Notes: a model not told the origin generated them from the sequence alone. A stretch of DNA of 64,000 nt from Rhineura floridana (GCF_030035675.1 NC_084481.1:229244927-229308926), one strand, 5' to 3'. Shown: positions 10,025-21,768, numbered from the stretch's first letter. Numbers and translations are program-made.

Positions 10025-10455
10025 TGATGACAGGGACAAGAGCTAAGTTTGGTCCAGTTTGGATTTTAATGCAAACCTACCAACCTCACGCTGTCCAAAA
10101 CAATTTGTGAACCAAAACACCGCTATCGTTTGCAATTTGCAATTTACATTACTCCCAATTTTGTGACACAGTTCTCCCACCAAATAATGGGAGAAATAAC
10201 AGGAGAATGTGTATATTTAGGGGAGTTTCACACATTAGTAAAAATAACATATAAAAATGCACTATATTAAGGAAATTTGCTTGCAAAAGTGTGTATATCA
10301 GACAAAAATCTATGTATATTAGGAGAAATTTGTGCTAAAATGCTGGCAAATTTTCATGAGCAAAACCCCAATAATTTGCAAATTGATGCGGAAAAGTGGA
10401 GAACTGAGCTTAAAACTGGAAAAATAAGAAACTGAGAGAAACCAACATTGACATA
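10025..10455 (-). mobile_element. hAT MITE family 3 (TAGGGATG ends), diverged copy
   Basis: It contains the family's ordered text: CAATTTTGTGACACAG, TATATTAGGAGAAATTTG, AAAATGCTGGCAAATTTTCA and GTGGAGAACTGAG. The termini are eroded. Better copies lie at 11106, 38128 and 50531. Confidence 0.65.
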
Positions 10456-10489
10456 TTTGTCCTCTATTTAATGAGGAGCCACAGACTTG

Positions 10490-10935
10490 GAGCGATTTAT
10501 CAACAGCAGCAGCAGTTCCAGGGTCAACTGATACAAGGCCCTTAAAAACTCAGGTCAAGGATATCTTAAGGACCACCTGATCCCTTATATTCTGGCCTGA
10601 TCTCTGAGATCTTTGGAGGAGTCTCTGTTGGTGGTCCCCCATGGCTCAGATGCATGGCTCATAACAACTAGAAGCCACGTTTCCATGTTGTGGGCCCAAG
10701 CCTGTGGAACTCTCTCCCAATTGAGATTGCACAAGTAGCCTCCTTGTTGAACTTCAAGCATATCATTAAGACTTTCTTATTCCAGCAGGCATTTACGGTA
10801 GTGTTTGATTCTATGGTCATTTTATTGTTTTATAGTTTCACTTTATATATGACTTGTTTATATGCATACCACTTAGAAATGTAAAGGATTAAGCGTTATA
10901 CAAATGTCTTCAATACAATAAATATGAGGCTACTT
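10490..10935 (+). mobile_element. L2 LINE 3' end
   Basis: The frame at 10690 reads MGPSLWNSLPIEIAQ and KTFLFQQAF, the C-terminal L2 signature (LWNSLP followed by KTxLFxQAF). It is followed by an AT-rich 3' UTR. The upstream part matches the preceding L2 coding text out of frame. The copy is 5' truncated with no polymerase motifs left. Confidence 0.75.
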
Positions 10936-11105
10936 TAATACTCATTAAACCATCAGTCCATCTACCTCAGTGTCTCCTCCTCTAATCAGCAGTGGTCCTT
11001 CAACTGCCAACAGCCAAGGTTTTCTTAACAGGAATGATGGTTCTTGGAAGCTTAACTTCTTTAACATCATTTCTTTTTAATTAACTGGCAAACGTTGATT
11101 ATAAC

Positions 11106-11550
11106 TAGGGATGAAAGATCTGTCAATTTTGGTTCTCTCAGTTTCTCATTTTTCCAATAGTAAATTTAGTTGTCCACATTTCTGCAGCAATTTGTGGATA
11201 TTTTTTAAAAATCCTCACGAGGAGTCTCCAGCATTGTAGTGCAAATTTCTTCTGATAAATACCGTTTTGTAGGCAGTTTTGATTAATGTACACATTTTTG
11301 CAAGCAATTTCTTGACATATAATGCATTTTTCGGTGTTATTTTCATTAATATATGCATTTTTATGCACACTTTACCCTAACATATGCATTTTTGTAAACA
11401 TAGTTTTGTTGGCAAACTGCACTGCAAAATTAGAAAAAGTGAAAATTTCAAAGGATGGTTGTGGTTTGGTTCTCATGTTTTTTCAGGAAGTGCAAATTTG
11501 ATAGATTTGGCTTGAAATGCAAACTGAATCAAAATTTGTGCCCATCCCTA
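11106..11550 (+). mobile_element. hAT MITE family 3, full length
   Basis: It runs from TAGGGATGAAAGATCTGTC to GTGCCCATCCCTA, so the ends are short inverted repeats. The flanks ATTATAAC (11098-11105) and CTTACAAC (11551-11558) agree at 6 of 8. The interior holds repeated CATATATGCATTTTT-like units. It is non-coding. Confidence 0.8.
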
Positions 11551-11639
11551 CTTACAACAAAGATTTATTTATTTATTAAATTTATTATTGTTGTTGTTAT
11601 TATTATTATTATTTAATGTCAAAGATGACAGATTCATTA

Positions 11640-13470
11640 ATGGAAGGAACTTATGAAGAAGAACACTGAAGAACTCTATAAAAGAGATTCCAGGATGACA
11701 GATTCATTTGTGGAGGAACTGTATGATAAAGAACCAGAAATTTTAGAATGTGAGGTGAAAGATGCTTAAAATACTTGGAAGAAATAAATCACCAAGAACA
11801 GTTGGCATACCAATAAAGTTGCTACAAGCTACTGAGACTGAATCTGTCCAAATTTTGACAAAAATTTGTCAACAAATATGGAAAACTAAACAATGGCCCA
11901 CAGACTGGAAGCGTTCAATATATATCCCACTTCCAAAGAAAGGGGATCCCAGAGAATGCAGTAATTACCGAATTATTGCCTTAATATCCCATGCAAGTAA
12001 AGTAACGCTCAAGATTCTACCACAAAGGCTGTTACCATATATGGAGCGAGAAATGCCAGATTCCAAGCTGGATTTAGAGAGGGAAGAGGCACAGAGATCA
12101 TATCGCAAACATACGTTGGATAATGGAACGGAGCAAGGAATTTCACAAGAAAATTGCCCTGTGCTTTATAGATTACAGCAAAGCCTTTGACTGTGTAGAT
12201 AATGAAAAACTATGGAATGCTTTAAAAGAAATGGGGTGCCACAGCATCTGATTGTCCTGATGCGCAACCTATACTGTGGACAAGAGGCTACTGTAAGAAC
12301 AGAATATGGAGACATCGATTGGTTCCCAATTGCAAAGGGTGTGAGACAGGGGTGTATTTTATCACCCTATTTGTTTCATCTATATGCAGAACATATTATA
12401 TGGAAAGCGGGATTGGACCAAGATGAAAGAAGTGTGAAAATTGGAGGAGAAAAATATCAATAATTTAAGATATGAAGACGATACCATACCCTTCGCAGAA
12501 ACCAGTACAGCAGGGCCCCGCTTATACGGTGGGTTTGGGACCAGGCCCCCACCGTAAAGCGGAAATCGCCGTAAAGCGGACGGAACACATTGACTATAAT
12601 GGGCAGCGTCGCCAAAAATGACGCGAAAATGTCGCAAAATGCCGTAAAATCGCAAAATCGGCTTTAAAACGGGGAATTTCCCCTAATTGAGAGCCGCCGC
12701 AAAACGGAACGCCGGTAAGCAGGGCCCTACTGTAATGATTTGAAACGAATGCTGATGAAAGTTAAAGAGGAAAGCACAAAAGCAGGACTACAGCTGAATG
12801 TCAAAAAGACTAAAGTAATGACAACAAGATTTATGTAACTTTAAAGTTGACAATAAGGACATGGAACTTGTCAGGGATTATCAATACCTCAGCACAGTCA
12901 TTAACCAAAATGGAGACAATAGTCAAGAAATCAGAAGAAGGCTAGGACTGGGTAGGGCAGCTGTGAGAGAACTAGAAAAGGTCCTCAAATGCAAAGATGT
13001 ATCACTGAACGCTAAAGTCAGGATCATTCAGACCGTGGTATTCCCAATCTCTATATATGGATGTGAAAGTTGGACAGTGAAAAAAGCAGATAAGAGAAAA
13101 ATCAACTCATTTGAAATGTGGTGCTGGAGGAGAGCTTTGTGCATACCATGGACTGCAAAAAAGACAAATAATTGGGTGTTAGAACAAATTAAACCAGAAC
13201 TGTCACTAGAAGCTAAAATGATGAAACTGAGGTTATCATACTTTGGACACTTAATGAGAAGACATGATTCACTAGAAAAGACAATAATGCTGGGAAAAAC
13301 AGAAGGGAGTAGAAAAAGAGGAAGGCCAAACAACAGATGGATTGATTCCATCAAGGAAGCCACAGACCTGAACTTACAAGATCTGAATAGGGTGGTTCAT
13401 GACAGATGCTATTGGAGGTTGCTGATTCTTAGGGTCACCATAAGGCGTAATCGCCTTGAAGGCACATAAC
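11640..13470 (+). mobile_element. Bov-B (RTE) LINE, reverse transcriptase and C-terminal region
   Basis: This is the longest Bov-B copy in the window, 5' truncated before the endonuclease. Frames in order: 11762-12190 (GRNKSPRTVGIP, WPTDWKRSIYIPLPKKGD, CSNYRIIALISHASKV: RT fingers); 12150-12470 (YSKAFDCVD, then VRQGCILSPYLFHLYAE: palm); LRYEDDT near 12468, where the family has YADDT; then after a MITE insertion LNVKKTKVM, and 12861-13469 (YGCESWTVKKAD, FGHLMRRHDSLEKTIMLGKTEGSRKRGRP), the conserved C-terminal part. At least three frame changes and the insertion make it inactive. The 3' end AAGGCACATAACAACAAC is the usual Bov-B terminus and the source of the Sauria SINE tail. Confidence 0.95.
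12508..12732. mobile_element. Tigger/pogo-like MITE inside Bov-B
   Basis: The 225-bp insert has ends CAGCAGGGCCCCGCTTA and TAAGCAGGGCCCTACTG, inverted repeats of the CAGTAGGGCCC type. It is flanked by TA on each side (12506-12507 and 12733-12734), as Tc1/mariner/pogo insertions are. Removing it restores continuous Bov-B text (ETS then NDLKRMLMKVKEES). It still holds many CpGs (CGGAAATCGCCG, GACGCGAAAATGTCG), so it is probably young. Confidence 0.88.
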
Positions 13471-13534
13471 AACAACAAAGACTTTTTAAAAATCTTTTAA
13501 AACATCTGGGGAAAAAATCCCAGCACAGACTCTG

Positions 13535-14230
13535 ATTATTTATTTATTTATTTCAACAGTAAAAGCACTTTAAAACATCTGAAAAACAAAACACTTTAAA
13601 ACATATTGAAACAAGACAGGTTTAAAAACACAAAAAACATATTTAAAACATTAAAAAAAATTTTTTTTAAGTCTTAAAAAGCAATTCCAACACAGACGCA
13701 GACTGAGCTAAGGTCTCCTCTTAAAAGGCTTGTTGAAAGAGGAAGGTCTTCAGTAGGCACAGAAAAGATTACAGACGGTGCCTGTCTAATATTTAAGGGG
13801 AGGGAATTCCAAAGTCTTGGTGCCACTACCCTAAAGGTCTGCTCCCTAAGATAGTATTGCAGGAGGCCCTCACCTGCAGAGCACAGTGATTGTCTGGGTA
13901 TCTAAGGGGTAAAATGATCTTTCAGGTATCCTGTTCCCAAGCTGTATGAGGCTTTGCACACCAAAACCTTGAACTTGGCCCAGTAGCTAATGGGCAGCTA
14001 GTGTAATTCTTTCAGCAGAGGGGTAATATGTTGCAGTGAGCAGTTGTGCCGCCACATTTTGCACCAGCTGCAGCTTCTGGACCAATCTCAAGGGCAGCTC
14101 CATATAGAGCACAATATAGTAATCCAGCATGGGGATAAGGTCTCTACTCAAAGGGCTTGTTGAAAGAAGAAGGTCTTCAGTAGGCGCCAAAAAGACAACA
14201 GAGATGGGGCCTGTCTAATATTTAAGGGGA
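13535..14230 (-). mobile_element. L2 LINE 3' half
   Basis: On the minus strand it reads LQLVQNVAAQLLTA at 14050-14110 and TGGGCCAAGTTCAAGG before a TTTTAAA-rich 3' UTR ending in TTTATTTATTTATT. The 14150-14230 end duplicates the 13725-13800 text (GGCTTGTTGAAAGA, GGCCTGTCTAATATTTAAGG), so two L2 pieces abut or a local duplication occurred. Confidence 0.75.
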
Positions 14231-14330
14231 GGGAATTACAAACATAAATCCGCTTCTACAAAAGGAAAAAAAAGGAGCAAGGAAATTCGGTTAAAAATGG
14301 TTCCCCTTGGACCTCTCCTTGTGTCCCTCC

Positions 14331-14441
14331 CAGAGCTTGGAAAAGTTACTTTTTTGAACTACAACTCCCATCAGCCCAATCCAGTGGCCATGCTGGCTGG
14401 GGCTGATGGGAGTTGTAGTTCAAAAAAGTAACTTTTCCAGA
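14331..14441. mobile_element. Palindromic hAT MITE, sister of 7192
   Basis: The ends are CAGAGCTTGGAAAAGTTAC and GTAACTTTTCC, around the same ACAACTCCCATCAGCCC core. The left flank GTCCCTCC and right flank CTCCCTCC differ at one base. The right terminus is slightly eroded. Confidence 0.85.
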
Positions 14442-14945
14442 CTCCCTCCCAAACCATTCCCCTCACAGCAAACACAATCAGTTTCAACACCACCTGCTCC
14501 TCAGAAGGACAGCTTTCCCAGTCCTACTACCTGAAATCCTTTAACTGGAGATGCCTGTAATCTGCCACTGAGGTACATCTTTTCACTAAACCCAAGTCTC
14601 TTCTGTGGTTTATAAGCGTATACAAATAAGTAAAGCAGAGTTTCAGAGGATTCATACACATAAATCAGAGTCCAGTCTTATAGGTCAGAGGAAGTCTGGG
14701 CAAAACGGTTACGTTTCCACAACATGTTGGAAGCAACAGACGGTTGCTGCTTCATGTGTGGCAGAGGGGAGGGCCTTCCTCAGTGCAGGGGAAACAACAG
14801 AGAATGTCCATTTTTGGGTCATTGCCCTCTGATGTGGTGCGGTGCCACGTGTACACTTTCCCCAGATGACCTAATTAAACTTACAGGTCTATACGGGGAC
14901 AGACAGTCTTTCAGCTCACGTGCATTCAGCCTGGAGATTGGATCA
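14442..14945. other. Unrecognised sequence
   Basis: No repeat or gene supported; overlapping short frames lack domain content. Confidence 0.25.
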
Positions 14946-15070
14946 GGATGGCCTTCCCCAACTTGGCGCCCTCCAGACGCTTTGGGCTATAGCTCTCATT
15001 AACCAAGACCATCAGCTACCCTGGCCGGGGCCAGTTACCGCTGTTGTGTCCAACGTGTGGAGGGCTCCAG
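14946..15070. mobile_element. Eroded palindromic hAT MITE
   Basis: CCTTCCCCAACTTGGCGCCC, CTATAGCTCTCATTAACC and GTGTGGAGGGCTCCAGC keep the order of the 57439 family. Both arms are diverged. Confidence 0.5.
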
Positions 15071-16050
15071 CGTAGAGAAGGCTAGATCAGGGCACTGTAT
15101 CACTAATAGCTGTTTTTAAGAGGGTTGTCAGGTTCTGGCCTGGAGCTGCTGCTCTGTCCCTTTCTAAATACTCAGAACAAGTCTGGGGCTGATGGGCTTC
15201 CTGCCTCATCCCCCCATGTCTCCATGCCCCCATCAATTCCCCCCTCCCATGTGCTGAGGCCCGCAGGAGGCAGACGAAGAAGGTAAGAAGACCAGTGGAG
15301 GAACACAGGCATGTGTAAGGCATAGCAGCTGTGGTCTCACCCCATGCCTTGGGCTATATAAATATGTGACACACAACAAAAATGTTGCAATGCACAGGGC
15401 TCCTGTTCAGGATGCCAGATACGCATGCCCTTTCCCAAGGTACTCTCTTCCTTCCTTTCTGTCTTCCTGCCCCCAGACAATTAGTGTTTCCTGACCACTG
15501 AGCATCTCCTTGGGCTATTTTGAGCCTCCACAAGGTGTGAGTGTGGGCTTTGTTTGACACTCCTGCAAACCTCTGGGCTTCCCCCCACACCTGCAACTGC
15601 TGCTTTGTGTGTGGAGGGTGCCATTTTGGCTTCATCAGGATCAGCATGCCAGGAATAAGTTTACTATTAGTACGATTATAGGCACTGTATGTGTGAGAAT
15701 CTGGAAACCCTCTTCTTAATGACCAAGCATTTGGGGAACCACAGAGTTTTACTGGATTCTTACGAGTCTTGATAGATGCCACAGCTACTTGCACTTATGT
15801 TTCTTCCTGGCTAGATTCAGGCATATGCTATGTAAGGCCAGCCCTACCATTAGGCGCAGTGAAGAGTGCTATCATGCCCCTGCAGTAAGGGACAAACCAC
15901 ATATTATGCTAAATGCGCAGAATCCATATGTGTCTTCATTTTTTCTTGAATCAGTTAATAACAATTGGGAAAACAATACCTGTGATTAATTAAAGAAAAT
16001 GCAAAATGCTTGCTGCACAATTGAAATAGTATGTACTTTAGTCCCCAGTC
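15071..16050. other. Unrecognised sequence
   Basis: There is no convincing gene. CAGCCCTACCATTAGGCGCA at about 15840 resembles an end of the family at 21769, so a MITE remnant may be present. Confidence 0.25.
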
Positions 16051-16054
16051 TTTA

Positions 16055-16215
16055 CCTCTCCAGGCTAATCATACCCAGTTCTGTCAACCTTTCTTCCTAG
16101 GACTTATTTTCCATGTTACTGACCATCCTTGTGGCTTTCCTCTGAACTCATTCCAGTTGGTCTGCATTCTTCTTAAAATGCAATGCCCTGAAATGGACAC
16201 AAATAATATTGTTGC
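16055..16215 (-). mobile_element. Old CR1 LINE fragment
   Basis: The plus-strand text CTCTCCAGGCTAATCATACC, GTGGCTTTCCTCTGAACTC and CCTGAAATGGACACAA matches the reverse of the CR1 region seen at 30780-30910. Strongly diverged. Confidence 0.6.
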
Positions 16216-16315
16216 ATACAGCTCATGCTTCAATTCTAGAACTGATTTTTGAAATTCTCCTTAAGATAGAATTCAGGAGTAAGGGAACACAAGGAAGAAC
16301 CAAACTACAGCATTT

Positions 16316-16627
16316 GTTGTTATGTGCCTTCAAGTCAATTACGACTTATGGTGACCCTATGAGTCAGCGACCTCCAACAGCATCTTTTATAAACCACGCT
16401 GTGCAGATCTTGTTAGTTCAGGTCTGTGGCTTCTGTTATGGAATCAATCCATCTCTTGTTTGGCCTTCCTCTTTTTCGACTCCCTTCTGTTTTCCCCAGC
16501 ATTATTGCCTTTTCTAGTGAATCATGTCTTATCATGATGTGTCCAAAGTATGATAACCTCAGTTTCATCATTTTAGCTTCTAGTGACAGTTCTGGTTTAA
16601 TTTGTTCTAACACCCAATTATTGGTCT
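16316..16627 (-). mobile_element. Bov-B LINE 3' end, 5' truncated
   Basis: The plus strand begins GTTGTTATGTGCCTTCAAGT. The minus strand reads MLEQIKPELSLEAKMMKL, FGHIMIRHDSLEKAI and GSRKRGRPNKRWIDS, the C-terminus of the Bov-B protein. It aligns with 13180-13470 of the larger copy. Confidence 0.9.
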
Positions 16628-17205
16628 AAGAAGAAGAAACTCCTCTCCACCCACGTGTGCATAATCTTATATACCTCCCTCATGTCCCTTCCTCCCCCTT
16701 CCCTCGTTTACTACTAAAGCAAGGGGTTAAGGAGAGTAGCCCAAAGAGTCAGGAAGGTGGATTGTTTTTCATTCTTTTTTTACTGATAAATGGGGAAGGG
16801 GGAGAGGGGAGGAAGTGAGTGTTTTTGTCGTTTCATTTGGTGGGAAAATAACAAATGGGGAAGGGGAACGCAATATATTTCATCTTTCCTGAAGTCCCGG
16901 CAAGACAATTGTTTTTAGAGCAAACATAGTTTCCACTCCTCCCTGCGGTGATAACGCTACACAATTATCTCTTCTGGAAATCCCATCTAGTTTTAGGCCA
17001 CGGCTAGATCCAGCTGTGGTTTGTGATGTGCTGGAGCCAAGGGCCTGTTTAAACAGCTGAGCAACTGCAGGTGCTCCACAGTTATGAAAAATTGGGGGCA
17101 CAACAGACATGGCTAAGAGCATCTTTCCGCTTGTGGCTTAACTGTGCAGAGGGCTGCTCTCTACCACCCCCTCCTCCCCTCGTATCTCTCCACCCCACCA
17201 CTCAG
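16628..17205. other. Unrecognised sequence
   Basis: GC- and purine-rich patches with no repeat family or gene supported. Confidence 0.25.
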
Positions 17206-18150
17206 GGCCTAACTGCACATGATGAGTAATCACATCGTGGGTTTTTAAAATTAAATTCCGAGGGGGGAATTACCAGCATTGCCACTCTCAGGGATGGGAG
17301 GTTTAAGGTTTCTCTCCCCAGCCGCGATCTCACGAAAAATCCTCCTCCTCCCAAAAAAATCCCGTGCAGCGATTAACTGAAAAACAAACAAACCTTTTGA
17401 AACAACCAGACAGTCCCTCCATTGGCACAGTCATCACAGCTGGGAAGAAAAGCTTAAATCTCCCCTCCTTACATCCTGTAAAACAGCCAGTGTGGTGTAG
17501 TGGTTAGAGTGTTGGACTATGACCTGGGAGACTAGGGTCTGAGTCCCCACACAGCCATGAAGCTCACTGGGTGACTTTGGGCCAGTCACTGCCACTCAGC
17601 CTCAGAGGAAGGCAATGGTAAACCACCTCTGAATACTGCTTACCATGAAAACCCTATTCATAGTGTCACCCTAAATTGGGATCCATTCTTCACCATCGAA
17701 GGCAGTCCATTTCTATTTTTTCCATCCTGTTGTACCCTCCATCCTGTAGTACCAATTAATCTCACAAAATAAATCCTTGACCTGCCCCCATCCTGTGCAG
17801 CAATGGCAATGGGGGGCACCTATTGGCACTATTGTCATGGCTGGGGAGGTGAAGCTGACATCTCCCCTCCCTCCTTCCTGTAGTACCAATCCATCCCCTG
17901 CTTGTTGCTTAATGACTATTCCGTGCAGCTCTATGTAGATTGTTCCATCAGGGCAAGAATGTTCTCTCCCTCTCCTGTCCCTGCATGCCCCTGAAATCTG
18001 TTCTGGGTTCCTCCCCCCCCCCCCATCCTCCAATGCAGATCTGGAGATTGCACGGGGTGCATATGGGGGAGGGAGGAGAGGAGTGAAACCCCGTTGCACT
18101 AGCGCTCACTCTAGCATTAGCACATAAAGTTAGTTGAATACCTCCCCCAA
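17206..18150. mobile_element. Unclassified DNA-transposon-like repeat split by a SINE
   Basis: 17910-18150 is similar, in reverse, to 25706-25940: both share ATTGTTCCATCA, ATCTGGAGATTGCACGG-type text and GCACTAGCGC next to CTAGCATTAGCAC. The left part begins near GGGCCTAACTGCACATGATG. Ends and target duplication are not resolved. The Sauria SINE at 17486 interrupts it. Confidence 0.4.
17486..17722 (+). repeat. Sauria-type tRNA SINE, full length
   Basis: The head is GTGTGGTGTAGTGGTTAG with a B-box region AGGGTCTGAGTCCCC. The middle is GTGACTTTGGGCCAGTCACT, CAATGGTAAACCACCTCTG and CATGAAAACCCTATTCATAG. The tail GTGTCACCCTAAATTGGG is a mutated Bov-B end. CATCCTGT lies on both sides (about 17473 and 17724). 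Confidence 0.9.
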
Positions 18151-18765
18151 TGTGTAGTTAGCATTTCGTGTCTGCTGAACATGTTCAGTCCTCACTGGAA
18201 AGATTATTTTTGCAGTGGTGCCCCCTTAGGGGTGTTTCTTGCCTAAATAGTTTATGTACTCTTGCAAACCTTGGGGCTCCCCCCATCAAAGCCTCCTGAG
18301 ACTTCCCTGTTGTGCATGAAATGGATGGTCCCATTTTGGTTTGCATAAGGACCCACGCTCTGAGAATGAATTTGTTGTTGGTACCCAGAATAAAAGCAGC
18401 TGAACGGTGAAATTGCTGGGTGATTTTGGCTGCTGGTGGTTTTCAACAGTTTGTACATGTCAGTTTGGGTCCAATGATGTGCCTATATGCTACTGAGTCC
18501 GCTTCAATGTACTTACACTGATTCACAAAGCGCTATGCAACTTGGAGCTGGAAAACCTGAAATAATATCTTCTCCTATATAGATTTCTCAATTTGTTATG
18601 ATCTGCCTGGGATGCTCAGAGAAATTTGGATCAGCTCACATTTAAAGGTGAACCTATCTAATATGCAGTTCCCCAAAGTAACACAAAACACAGCCATCCT
18701 TTGAAATTCACACTTCTCTAAATGTTGCAATGCAATTCTCCAGTCAAGTGATGTGTGCAAAGATG
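18151..18765. other. Unrecognised sequence
   Basis: No gene is supported. AATTCACACTTCTCTAAATG near 18705 and neighbouring AACACAGCCATCCTTTG recall family 3 hAT text, so a remnant is possible. Confidence 0.3.
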
Positions 18766-18769
18766 CATA

Positions 18770-19015
18770 AACTAGGTGGTGGCACCCCAAGCTTCAGAAC
18801 TCCCTCCCCTCTGTGATATTGCTGGCACCTGCTCGTTCAAGTTTTAGACACCAGCTGAAATCTTTGTTGTTTGCTTTTAAGTTTTAGGCACCAGCTGAAG
18901 TCATTGTTATTTGCTTTTAGTGGAATCTGATGCTAGCATTGATGTTTTTACTTGGCAGGTTGTGACCTACCTGCCTCATTTTTTAGTAACTGTTTGGTGA
19001 ATTTGAGACAGTGTT
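18770..19015 (+). mobile_element. L2 LINE 3' end fragment
   Basis: CAGAACTCCCTCCCCTCTG and TTTAGACACCAGCTGAAATC match the LWNSLP to KTFLF region of L2, diverged. The GTTTTAGRCACCAGCTGAA text occurs twice (about 18841 and 18883), a small tandem duplication. Confidence 0.6.
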
Positions 19016-19156
19016 GAATTGTAACCCACGTTGAAAGTGCTGTGCCGTGAAGAATTGGACTATGATGCAGGATGTGAGTTCAAACTCTTTAACCGCTCCT
19101 CTAGCTCTAAGAGTAGTTCCCTCCCTTTCACTAATAGAGGGGTAACCAATGTTACC

Positions 19157-19240
19157 AAGGGGTGTAGTTGTCTGGGGTCCCCAGGGGCTCTTAAACCCCT
19201 TACCTTTTTGGGAAGCCAGGTCCCAGCAGGGGATCTGTGG
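19157..19240 (+). mobile_element. hAT MITE family 1, left-end fragment
   Basis: CAAGGGGTGTAGTTGTCTGG, then TTTTTGGGAAGCCAGGTCCC, corresponds to the first ~85 bases of the 2345 element. Confidence 0.6.
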
Positions 19241-19319
19241 CTGCTTTCACACATGGGGCTAATAGCGCTAATTTAATGGATTAAAAAGGTAGCGCTTCTG
19301 TCCCAATTTTTAAGATCCG

Positions 19320-19745
19320 TTTCACACTGCAGTACCTCTTGCAATAAGGAACAGTACTTTTTCAGCCGATATAGCCGCCCTGCTCCGGGTGCCTACTCCA
19401 AGGGAAGCTCGGAGGGTGGCCACAAGGGAGAGGGCCTTCTCAGTGGTGGCCCCCAAATTATGGAATGATTTCCCTGACGAGGTGCGCCTGGCGTCAACAC
19501 TGTTATCTTTTCTGTGCCAGGTCAAGACTTTCCTCTTCTCCCAGGCATTTTAGCATGTGTTTTAAATTGTTTTTATATTGTTTTAAATTTTAAAATTGTG
19601 TTTTAAATTGTTTTTAAAATATGTGTTTTAAACTGTATATTTGTTTTAATGTTTTTGATTGCTGTAAACTGCCCAGAGAGCTTCGGCTATGGGGCGGTAT
19701 ACAAGTGCAATAAATAAATATAAATAAATAAATTTTGCGCACCTG
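19320..19745 (+). mobile_element. L2 LINE 3' end with UTR
   Basis: GGAGAGGGCCTTCTCAGTGG and AAATTATGGAATGATTTCCC match the L2 RERAFSV and LWNSLP region. It is followed by a TTTTAAATTG-rich UTR and the conserved end CTTCGGCTATGGGGCGGTA with an AATAAATAAATA tail. Confidence 0.85.
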
Positions 19746-19876
19746 TCTTTCACACAGCTTGTTTTCATCCCTCACCCATGCGCACCATCAGGGATGATAG
19801 CCCAAAATATCCGGTGGGCACTAGGTTGACTATTATCATTATTTTATTATTATTATTATTATTATTATTAAAAATG

Positions 19877-20050
19877 TAAAGGTACTACCTTCAAGTCGAT
19901 TCCGACTTATGGTGACCCTATGAATAGGGTTTTCATGAGGCTGAGAGGCAGTGACTGGCCCAAGGTCACCCAGTGAGCTTCATGGCTGTGTGGGGATTTG
20001 AACCCGGGTCTCCCAGGTCGTAGTCCAACACTCTAACCACTGCACAACAC
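19877..20050 (-). repeat. Sauria-type SINE with internal deletion
   Basis: The tail CCTTCAAGTCGATTCCGAC joins directly to ATGAGGCTGAGAGGCAGTGA, so the AAACCACCTCTGAATAC segment is missing. The tRNA-like head is CTAACCACTGCACAAC reversed. Confidence 0.85.
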
Positions 20051-21135
20051 TATTAGTCACTTATTATTACCCAAAGGTCTCCAAGTGACTTACAACACTG
20101 TTAAAAACAAATATATCATCCTATATAAACAAAACAATAAACCAAGCACACCCCCATACAGCCATAGGGAGCTTTGCCAGTATACTAATAACAGATACCA
20201 TAATCTCAGTCTATCAAATGCCTGGGGGAAAAGGCTGCCTTTGCACAGATATCTTTTTCATTTTACATCTAGCCTCTGCACCACCGCTCCATCCAGAGAA
20301 CAATCTATAGTGGTGATGATGAGTAATTATGTATTTGTTTTTGGGAAAAAACACACTGTATTTGCACAGAAAGGGTAACATGGCTTGCAGGTGAGATAGT
20401 TAGCAGCTGAACGGTCTTATCTCAGCATGCTGTAAACTAATGATGGCTCTGCCATCTGGGAGAACTTAACCCCGTCAAGCAAAAGTTCGGCTGGTTTAAT
20501 TGGACACATTCGGCAAAGACGGCCGAGCAGAAACGTTTCACTCTGCGCAGAGACGGGAAGAGAGAGAGAGAGAGAGAAAGTGTATTTGAAAGCAGAAAGA
20601 GTCTGATCGGAGGCATGTAGAGATCAAAACTTGAGTTTAGCCTGAATGATTCCAAGTAAAAAAGCAGCTGTAAGAACAGAAGTTCTTGGGTAAAGAAATG
20701 GAGAGCTAGCTGGAATATTGGGGAGAGGGGGGCTATGCCTTTCTTCAGCCCCAAACCTCTTCTTTCTAAGGTTACCATCTTTTTTTTTTTCTGGACCCAC
20801 TAGAAATTAAGTGGTGTTTTTCCTGGCAGAGAGATAAAGAGATGGGGAAAGCTTTACCAGTTAATTTTCTGCCTGTTACCCAAGTGACTGTTAACAGCAC
20901 AGGAAAATCCACCAGCAAAATTGGTCGGCTCTCCCCCATGCCCTGCTCCAAATGAACCCCCTGTGTTAGAGACCAGGGGGTCTTCCCATAATTCATTCAT
21001 CCATGGCACAGAGAACCTGCTGTAGGACGGAGAGAATGGTGATAGGTGTCCAGTCCTGGAGCCACTTGGAAACCTCCACTGTTGAAGTGAAGCCCCACAG
21101 GATCAGGCCACGAGCCACAGGATGCAGCATTTTTT
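20051..21135. other. Mostly unique DNA
   Basis: 20160-20300 carries L2-tail-like text. About 20400-20540 is repeat-free, with CAGCATGCTGTAAACTAATG and GGTTTAATTGGACACATTC, and is a weak conserved-element candidate. A GA run lies at 20561-20577. No gene is supported. Confidence 0.3.
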
Positions 21136-21139
21136 TAAA

Positions 21140-21545
21140 CCAATACCTGCATCCCGGAAGCCTCTGAGAAGCTCAAAAGCAGTGTGTGAAGTCGATGGGC
21201 TGATCCCATTCCACTTATCCCAGCTTGATCATGGAGATCATCCAGAGGAGCACTGTTAGTTGTCCCCCATGTTACAGAGGCCTGATAGGCCTCAACCAGA
21301 AATTGGGCATTTAGTGTCGCCTGTCCCACGTTGTGGAACGCTCTCCTCCTAGCTGAGATTCAACAGGCATTCTCACTTTTGACTTTCAGGCCTCTTTTAA
21401 AGACCTTTTTATGTAGACTGGCCTATGTAACTTTTTTGATCAGCCAGTCATTTTAATGATCTTTTTTTTTTTACTGCCTTTTTTGGTTTTGTAAAATTTT
21501 TATTGTATATGTTGTTGTACACTGCCATGTTATATTGCATGAATG
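21140..21545 (+). mobile_element. L2 LINE 3' end fragment
   Basis: CCCACGTTGTGGAACGCTCT (LWNxLP region), CTTTTAAAGACCTTTTTATG and an AT-rich tail with GTTGTACACTGCCATG keep L2 order. Diverged. Confidence 0.65.
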
Positions 21546-21547
21546 GA

Positions 21548-21680
21548 AAATGGAAATGGACAGCCTTCAAGTCTATCCCGACTTATGGAGACCCTATGAA
21601 TAGGGTTTTCATGGTAAATGATATTCAGAGGGGGTTTACCATTGCCTCCCTCTGAGGCTGAGAGGCAGTGACTGTCCCAG
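21548..21680 (-). repeat. Sauria-type SINE, 5' truncated
   Basis: It spans from the Bov-B-like tail (CCTTCAAGTCTATCCCGAC) to GAGGCAGTGACTGTCCCA and stops before the tRNA head. Confidence 0.85.
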
Positions 21681-21768
21681 GCATGAATAGATGGTATATA
21701 AATAATGTAATTGTGTTTATTTATAAGAGTAAAGAGATTCTCAAAGAAAGGAGTTATGGTAAGAAAGA

